IMG/VR virus record: IMGVR_UViG_3300022752_000130
Location: 1-44,006 of that record
DNA: 44,006 bases
DNA from: a virus
Direction: 5' to 3' (one strand)
A program made the position numbers and the translations under genes. Positions 41,018 through 44,006 of the stretch are shown one piece after another. Under the pieces are notes generated by a model, which saw only the letters and a program-made list of their open reading frames with translations, searched no databases and was not told where the DNA came from. The first letter of the stretch is position 1. Each line of letters starts with the position of its first letter.

Positions 41018-41128
41018 AGAAGGAGCCCCCAAGGCGTACTGTCCAAGCGGCTCTGCTTCTTTATTATCCTTTCGCCAAAGGAGCCGTACGAGCAGAGCCC
41101 CAGCGACTATATTCACAAGGCTCCTTCT
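41018..41128. ncRNA. Candidate structured RNA: three nested inverted repeats, about 111 nt
   Basis: Outer stem AGAAGGAGCC (41018-41027) with GGCTCCTTCT (41119-41128), 10 bp. Middle stem GGCTCTGCT (41049-41057) with AGCAGAGCC (41091-41099), 9 bp. Inner hairpin TCCTTT-CGCC-AAAGGA (41067-41082), 6 bp. All arms are perfect and correctly nested, which is hard to get by chance. Strand cannot be told. Not a recognisable tRNA or riboswitch. A DNA cruciform or origin element is an alternative. Confidence 0.45.
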
Positions 41129-41240
41129 TAATTAACCATCAAATACTTCTTTTCAAACGTATCAAAAAACCGCTGATATAGTACCTTGCTCGCACCACGC
41201 TGAAAATATTAATTTATACCAATAAAAAAAAAGAAAAGAA

Positions 41241-41287
41241 GGACGCAATGACTGACGCTCTTTGGGAGCTACCTTCGCGATGCGTCC
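41241..41287 (+). repeat. Inverted repeat GGACGCA / TGCGTCC around a small ORF start
   Basis: Perfect 7-bp arms (41241-41247 and 41281-41287), loop 33 nt. The 5' arm holds part of the AAGGA ribosome site and abuts ATG 41248, so the stem could hide the start. Confidence 0.4.
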
Positions 41288-41349
41288 AAAGAAAAAGAAA
41301 TGCCAGAAAGATTTTAGCTCGAACTGTAGTGACCTCACAAAGCTCGTAA
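41248..41349 (+). CDS. Possible small basic protein, 33 aa
   Basis: ATG 41248 has a good Shine-Dalgarno (AAGGA, 5 nt spacing) and opens MTDALWELPSRCVQRKRNAR, ending at TAA 41347-41349. The middle is strongly basic. An overlapping frame (41280-41513) is also open but has no ribosome site. Short length makes this a weak call. Confidence 0.3.
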   Translation: MTDALWELPSRCVQRKRNARKILARTVVTSQSS

Positions 41350-41614
41350 AAGCGCAATTGTTCGGTCAGTCGCCATTGATCTTTACAATGGTGCAAGTAA
41401 TTTTTTGTAATAGCTGCAAAATTAAAAACTCGATGAAAAAATTCGTCGCTTTTTTAAGGGGTATCCCCAACCCCCCAAAAATAAAACATACGTACTACTG
41501 CTCCCTGTTATAAGTAGTGCTAATATAAGTAATGCTAATGTTAAGATTAGTTTATGATATTTAGTGGCGTTTTAGTTAGTGTTATTTAGTGAATTCTCCC
41601 TATGGATAATTAAG

Positions 41615-41642
41615 GCCCCCATCGTATCTAAGCGATGGGGGC
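41615..41642 (-). terminator. Hairpin terminator after GP88 family gene
   Basis: Perfect 10-bp stem GCCCCCATCG (41615-41624) with CGATGGGGGC (41633-41642), 8-nt loop, followed leftward by CTTAATTAT. It lies 11 nt after the minus-strand stop at 41654. The U-run is weak, but position and stem support termination. Confidence 0.65.
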
Positions 41643-41653
41643 TGCAAGGGGCC

Positions 41654-42532
41654 TCAACCTAAACAGAACGCTTGCCTTTCGGCTTCAGTATATTTCACGC
41701 CATGGGGAAGCTTAAAGCGCAGTCCTATGATGTGATAGCCTGAAGGATCACTAGGTCTGTGGTCCGTCAGGTCGCCATCAATGACGGATAACTGACGGTT
41801 GCCCAAATAAGCGAATTTAGGCAAAGTTTCACTCTTTTTAATGTTAAACGCTGCGGCAATATTTACCCCGTTAGAAATAGCGCTGGCAGCTAATTTGAAG
41901 TTGGCACGGTTACTGTAACCATCAAAACTAAATGTTAAGTGATAACCTAATCGCTTACATTCGGCCCAATTACGCCTAATTTTAGTGTAATCATAAAATT
42001 GAACTTTTAAGCCTGGATCGTTAGCCATCAAATAATTAAATATTTCAAAGATATTACGCTTACCTAGTGGCAATATAGTGCCAAATTTAATCCGACAAAA
42101 TCTCGCGAAATCAGGCAATATATCAAAGTCTATAGTTTCGAAGGCTATATCACTAGTTCCATTGAGTCTAAAAGCTAACGATTCACCGGGGTGATTATTA
42201 ACTTTGCCCAATATTGCGCAGATAATTAAGCGCATAAATTGCTGAGGATCGCTGGCATAGGCTAAGGTCCGGCGAATTCTGGCAGCTTGTTTAGCGTTCA
42301 TATAGACGGGATTACCTGCGAAGTGTAAGCAAATTTTGGCACAATTGCCAGCACCGGGGCAAACATTCACCCCGGAGGTGTTGGCAGGTGCTAGGTGTAA
42401 GATGTAAGTTTGAACTGCCGACTTTTCAGTTTTGGGATTAGTTGACAATAGATTGTGATGATTAAGCTTAAACTTTTTAGCAAATCCGCCTAGATCAGTG
42501 GGGAGCGTAGCACGTGAATTAATGGCAAGCAT
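41654..42532 (-). CDS. GP88 family phage protein, 292 aa
   Basis: The stretch LHLAPANTSGVNVCPGAGNC followed by AKICLHFAG..VYMNAKQAARIRRT is the hallmark of the gene product 88 family found in many phages and plasmids, with three conserved cysteines near residues 58-70. The rest (IFNYLMANDPGLKVQFYDYT, LTFSFDGYSN, FNIKKSETLPKF) fits the same family. Its biochemical role is not established; the Cys set suggests metal or Fe-S binding. It is bordered by a terminator downstream and the repeat-rich gap upstream. Confidence 0.8.
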   Translation of the reverse strand: MLAINSRATLPTDLGGFAKKFKLNHHNLLSTNPKTEKSAVQTYILHLAPANTSGVNVCPGAGNCAKICLHFAGNPVYMNAKQAARIRRTLAYASDPQQFMRLIICAILGKVNNHPGESLAFRLNGTSDIAFETIDFDILPDFARFCRIKFGTILPLGKRNIFEIFNYLMANDPGLKVQFYDYTKIRRNWAECKRLGYHLTFSFDGYSNRANFKLAASAISNGVNIAAAFNIKKSETLPKFAYLGNRQLSVIDGDLTDHRPSDPSGYHIIGLRFKLPHGVKYTEAERQAFCLG

Positions 42533-42763
42533 TGGTTTGAAGAAAGTAAGGATTAATCAGCCGATCGCTCGAGCTGACTAGTAAAGGATGCCAGACAATC
42601 GCGCAACGTACCAACACGCTAGGACGGTTTAGGAAGTGGCCACCAACCAATCGCTTTGCGTTGACAATATAGGCGCCATAGAGTAGGCGCAAGCTTAGGA
42701 ACCCCTAGGCCATTAATAGTTTCAAATTAAATAATAAATTACATTTAAGGGCGAATGGTTTTT

Positions 42764-42811
42764 ATCACCTAGGAGCGAACAGTAAGCATCACCTAGGAGC
42801 GAATGGTGAGC
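42764..42811 (+). repeat. Two 24-bp direct repeats with CCTAGG core
   Basis: Units 42764-42787 and 42788-42811 both begin ATCACCTAGGAGCGAA and differ at only a few bases in the last eight. A third partial copy (GGGCGAATGGT, 42749-42759) lies just upstream. Sits next to the phased array. Candidate binding sites. Confidence 0.75.
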
Positions 42812-42851
42812 ATTGGCAACCGTACGGGTCAAAGTATAAAGAATTGGAAGG

Positions 42852-43075
42852 TTAAGACTGGGTTAAGAAGGTTAAGGATAGGTTAAGAAAAGGTTAAGGA
42901 TAGTACATTTGTACTAGGTTAAGGGAAGGTTAAGAAAGTTAAGAACAGGTTAAGAACAAGTTAAGATTAGGTTAAGATTAGGTTAAGATTGGATTAAAAA
43001 CAGGTTAAGAAAAGATTAAGAAAAGGTTAAGAAAAAGTTAAGAAAAGGTTAAGAAAAAGTTAAGAAAAGATTAAG
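42852..43075 (+). repeat. Phased tandem array, about 20 copies of an 11-bp GGTTAAGAAAA-type unit
   Basis: TTAAG (once TTAAA) begins at 42852, 42863, 42872, 42883, 42894, then 42919, 42930, 42939, 42950, and from there every 11 bp to 43071. Two steps are 9 bp and one is 25 bp where a palindrome intervenes. The unit consensus is (A/G)GTTAAGAAAA, purine-rich on this strand. Repeats this regular and close to one helical turn suggest cooperative protein binding or bent DNA. No ORF crosses it. Confidence 0.9.
42901..42916. repeat. 16-nt palindrome TAGTACATTTGTACTA inside the array
   Basis: Arms TAGTACA (42901-42907) and TGTACTA (42910-42916) with a 2-nt centre. It replaces one repeat step, giving a 25-bp gap between TTAAG units. 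Operator-like; could be bound by a dimeric regulator. Confidence 0.7.
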
Positions 43076-43271
43076 ATGAGAATGATTCGCAATAGCAATA
43101 GATACCGAGCGAGCCGGATCCTAGATACCGAATCAGCCCGCCCCTTTTAGGGCCGTAGCCGGGTCTTTTATACCTCTGGCCGGTTCCAATTTTTTGCAAT
43201 ACGATCCTGTCGATTTCCAATTTTTACAAATACAAAGCCAGCGTTTTCTCGTTCCATTTATTAACGCACAG

Positions 43272-43427
43272 CTACCAGCCCTTGCGTTCCTGAGCCGCCT
43301 CGATGGCGGCTTCTTCGTCTTCATATGGCCCCCCCACTTCCTCCCCATCGTCCTCATACCAATACCAGCCCTCGAGCAGTTCTGTGCCCTGGCAGCAGGC
43401 TTCTGAGAAATAGTCAATAAGAATCAT
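43272..43427 (-). CDS. Small acidic phage protein, 51 aa
   Basis: ATG 43427 overlaps the upstream stop (ATGA), giving MILIDYFSEACCQGTELLEG then WYWYEDDGEEVGGPYEDEEA and a helix AAIEAAQERKGW. The G.Y.....G...GPY...EEA pattern is typical of small phage proteins of unknown function that contain a GPF/GPY motif. A longer overlapping frame (43133-43417) is less protein-like. Function unknown. Confidence 0.6.
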   Translation of the reverse strand: MILIDYFSEACCQGTELLEGWYWYEDDGEEVGGPYEDEEAAIEAAQERKGW

Positions 43428-43723
43428 CGCACTTCCTCCACGAGCCTATTCCACATCCATTGCTGCCTCGTATCAGGGCGCATCAGCTCGTAGCCTTCGT
43501 GGTCAACGATGCTATCACCAGCACTATCTACATGGCCTTCAAGCTCCCTGCGCCAAAGGCCCTTGCAGGAGCCTTCAGCATCAAAAATAGCAATGGTGTC
43601 CTCCTGATCTTCCATAGCCAGACGCACATGCCTAATGAGGTCTGACACGCGAGCTGCCTGGTAGCAGCCTTTCGTTGCTGAAAAATAGGGGCCGTTGTCT
43701 TGGTAGGTGTGAATAGTAATCAT
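43424..43723 (-). CDS. Hypothetical protein, 99 aa
   Basis: Begins MITIHTYQDNGPYFSATKGC, then a helix VSDLIRHVRLAMEDQEDTIA and an IFDAEGSCKGLWRRELEG segment. The first ten residues resemble those of the next gene upstream (MITIRTYQDDN), suggesting duplication. Start overlaps the upstream stop by 1 nt (TGATG), end overlaps the next gene by 3 nt. No family known. Confidence 0.62.
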   Translation of the reverse strand: MITIHTYQDNGPYFSATKGCYQAARVSDLIRHVRLAMEDQEDTIAIFDAEGSCKGLWRRELEGHVDSAGDSIVDHEGYELMRPDTRQQWMWNRLVEEVR

Positions 43724-43887
43724 CAGTTCCTCTCAGCAGCGGACAGGGCAGAAGACGATGGATCAAAGAATTCATCTTCATCTTCATTTTCATCTTCTTC
43801 GTAGTAATCATAATCATCAAACTGATAGCTAGTTATCGTAGCTCCAGCATGAAAATTATCATCTTGATAAGTGCGAATGGTGATCAT
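43723..43887 (-). CDS. Small acidic protein, 54 aa
   Basis: ATG 43887 opens MITIRTYQDDNFHAGATITS followed by a run of Asp, Glu and Tyr (YDYYEEDENEDEDEFFD). Very acidic; such phage proteins may mimic DNA or bind a basic partner, but this is inference. Its N-terminus is like the following gene. The CTTTCCCATTG element lies 8 nt upstream. Not a shadow: the frame is closed by TGA that overlaps the next ATG. Confidence 0.55.
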   Translation of the reverse strand: MITIRTYQDDNFHAGATITSYQFDDYDYYEEDENEDEDEFFDPSSSALSAAERN

Positions 43888-43895
43888 GGTTTTAA

Positions 43896-43909
43896 AGCAA
43901 TGGGAAAGA
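43896..43909 (-). promoter_or_regulatory. Recurrent CTTTCCCATTG element upstream of small acidic gene
   Basis: Leftward TTCTTTCCCATTGCT, third full copy of the element found also at 21673-21686 and 38953-38966. Ends 8-10 nt before the ATG. Confidence 0.35.
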
Positions 43910-43924
43910 AATAGTTGTTAACAA

Positions 43925-44006
43925 TTAATCTTGATCAATAATACAAAAATCAGGATCATTTACTTTTTTAATCCATCGGCACTGATTAACTTCACCATTG
44001 TTGTCT
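43925..44006 (-). CDS. C-terminal end of a small protein (truncated by window edge)
   Basis: The frame is open from the right edge to TAA 43927-43925 and reads DNNGEVNQCRWIKKVNDPDF then CIIDQD. The sequence is protein-like and in the same orientation as the following small genes, from which it is separated by 37 nt containing the CTTTCCCATTG element. Too little remains to identify it. Confidence 0.45.
   Translation of the reverse strand, partial: DNNGEVNQCRWIKKVNDPDFCIIDQD

Larger units (their letters stand above)
42533..43271. other. 739-nt intergenic region
   Basis: No convincing gene. Holds the direct repeats, the phased array and its palindrome. The right part (43081-43271) has two imperfect copies of TTCCAATTTTTNCAA (about 43184 and 43214) and a GC-rich piece with GGGCCGTAGCCGGG. 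A TTGACA at 42661 lacks a good -10. Candidate origin, partition or control region. Confidence 0.5.

Noticed and set aside
41280-41513. Plus-strand frame of about 77 residues (MRPKKKKCQKDF onward)
   Set aside because: No ribosome site, low-complexity Lys run, and it overlaps a better-initiated small ORF; its composition looks like AT-rich noncoding sequence.
42661-42689. TTGACA with a possible -10 17 nt downstream
   Set aside because: The -10 would be TAGGCG, which is too poor, and no gene follows on that strand.
42850-43080. CRISPR array
   Set aside because: Units are 11 bp without unique spacers; this is a tandem phased repeat, not a repeat-spacer array.
43133-43417. 94-residue minus-strand frame
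   Set aside because: It overlaps the 51-aa acidic gene in another frame, is rich in Arg/Lys/Cys in an irregular way, and its N-terminal part is the shadow of that gene.

Overview
The window is a contiguous piece of a tailed double-stranded DNA phage (or prophage) genome with siphovirus architecture: a long tape-measure protein, no sheath, and a lambda-type tail tip (I, J, K, L and M homologues). The head set pairs a DUF1073-type portal, a DUF2213-type protease/scaffold and a DUF2184-type major capsid protein. The host cannot be proven from this sequence. Fibre repeats, DUF6496-like and KVWPSAYASG-type modules, a GP88 family gene and a phage-encoded ribonucleotide reductase are all common in aquatic phages, including those of picocyanobacteria, so a cyanobacterial host is a reasonable inference. 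No integrase, lysis gene, DNA polymerase or tRNA was found.

Layout. 1-8610 (minus) holds a receptor-binding module of fibre and appendage proteins, including two paralogues and a lectin-like protein. 8612-13936 (minus) is the tail-tip module. 13939-21661 (minus) carries the tape measure, a tail chaperone pair joined by a -1 frameshift, tail completion proteins and the tail tube. 21702-25536 (minus) carries connectors, capsid, decoration protein and protease/scaffold. 25598-25894 (plus) is an XRE regulator. 25891-26815 (minus) holds small genes, two of which appear to be fused by a second -1 frameshift signal with a slippery heptamer, a 6-nt spacer and a hairpin. 26818-32612 is a seven-gene sugar-metabolism and glycosyltransferase cassette on both strands, inserted inside the head module. 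32615-35360 (minus) is the head morphogenesis protein and portal. 35426-37336 (plus) is a PD-(D/E)XK-type protein and the large terminase, followed by small plus-strand ORFs.

38186-40421 (minus) encodes a class I ribonucleotide reductase: a short alpha subunit and a beta subunit that has Leu where the radical Tyr is expected. 40554-44006 is an accessory region with a small gene, a stretch of nested inverted repeats that could be a structured RNA, a GP88 family gene, and a 739-nt intergenic region. That region holds two 24-bp direct repeats and about 20 TTAAG-centred repeats spaced almost exactly 11 bp apart, interrupted by a 16-nt palindrome. Small overlapping leftward genes follow to the window edge.

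How it fits together. The minus-strand morphogenesis genes overlap or nearly touch, so they probably form one long late transcript. A strong terminator after the tail tube gene probably sets stoichiometry, and frameshifting sets two further protein ratios. The glycan cassette probably alters host surface polysaccharide or decorates a virion or cell component. The reductase supplies dNTPs during replication. The phased repeat array is the best candidate for a replication, partition or regulatory locus.
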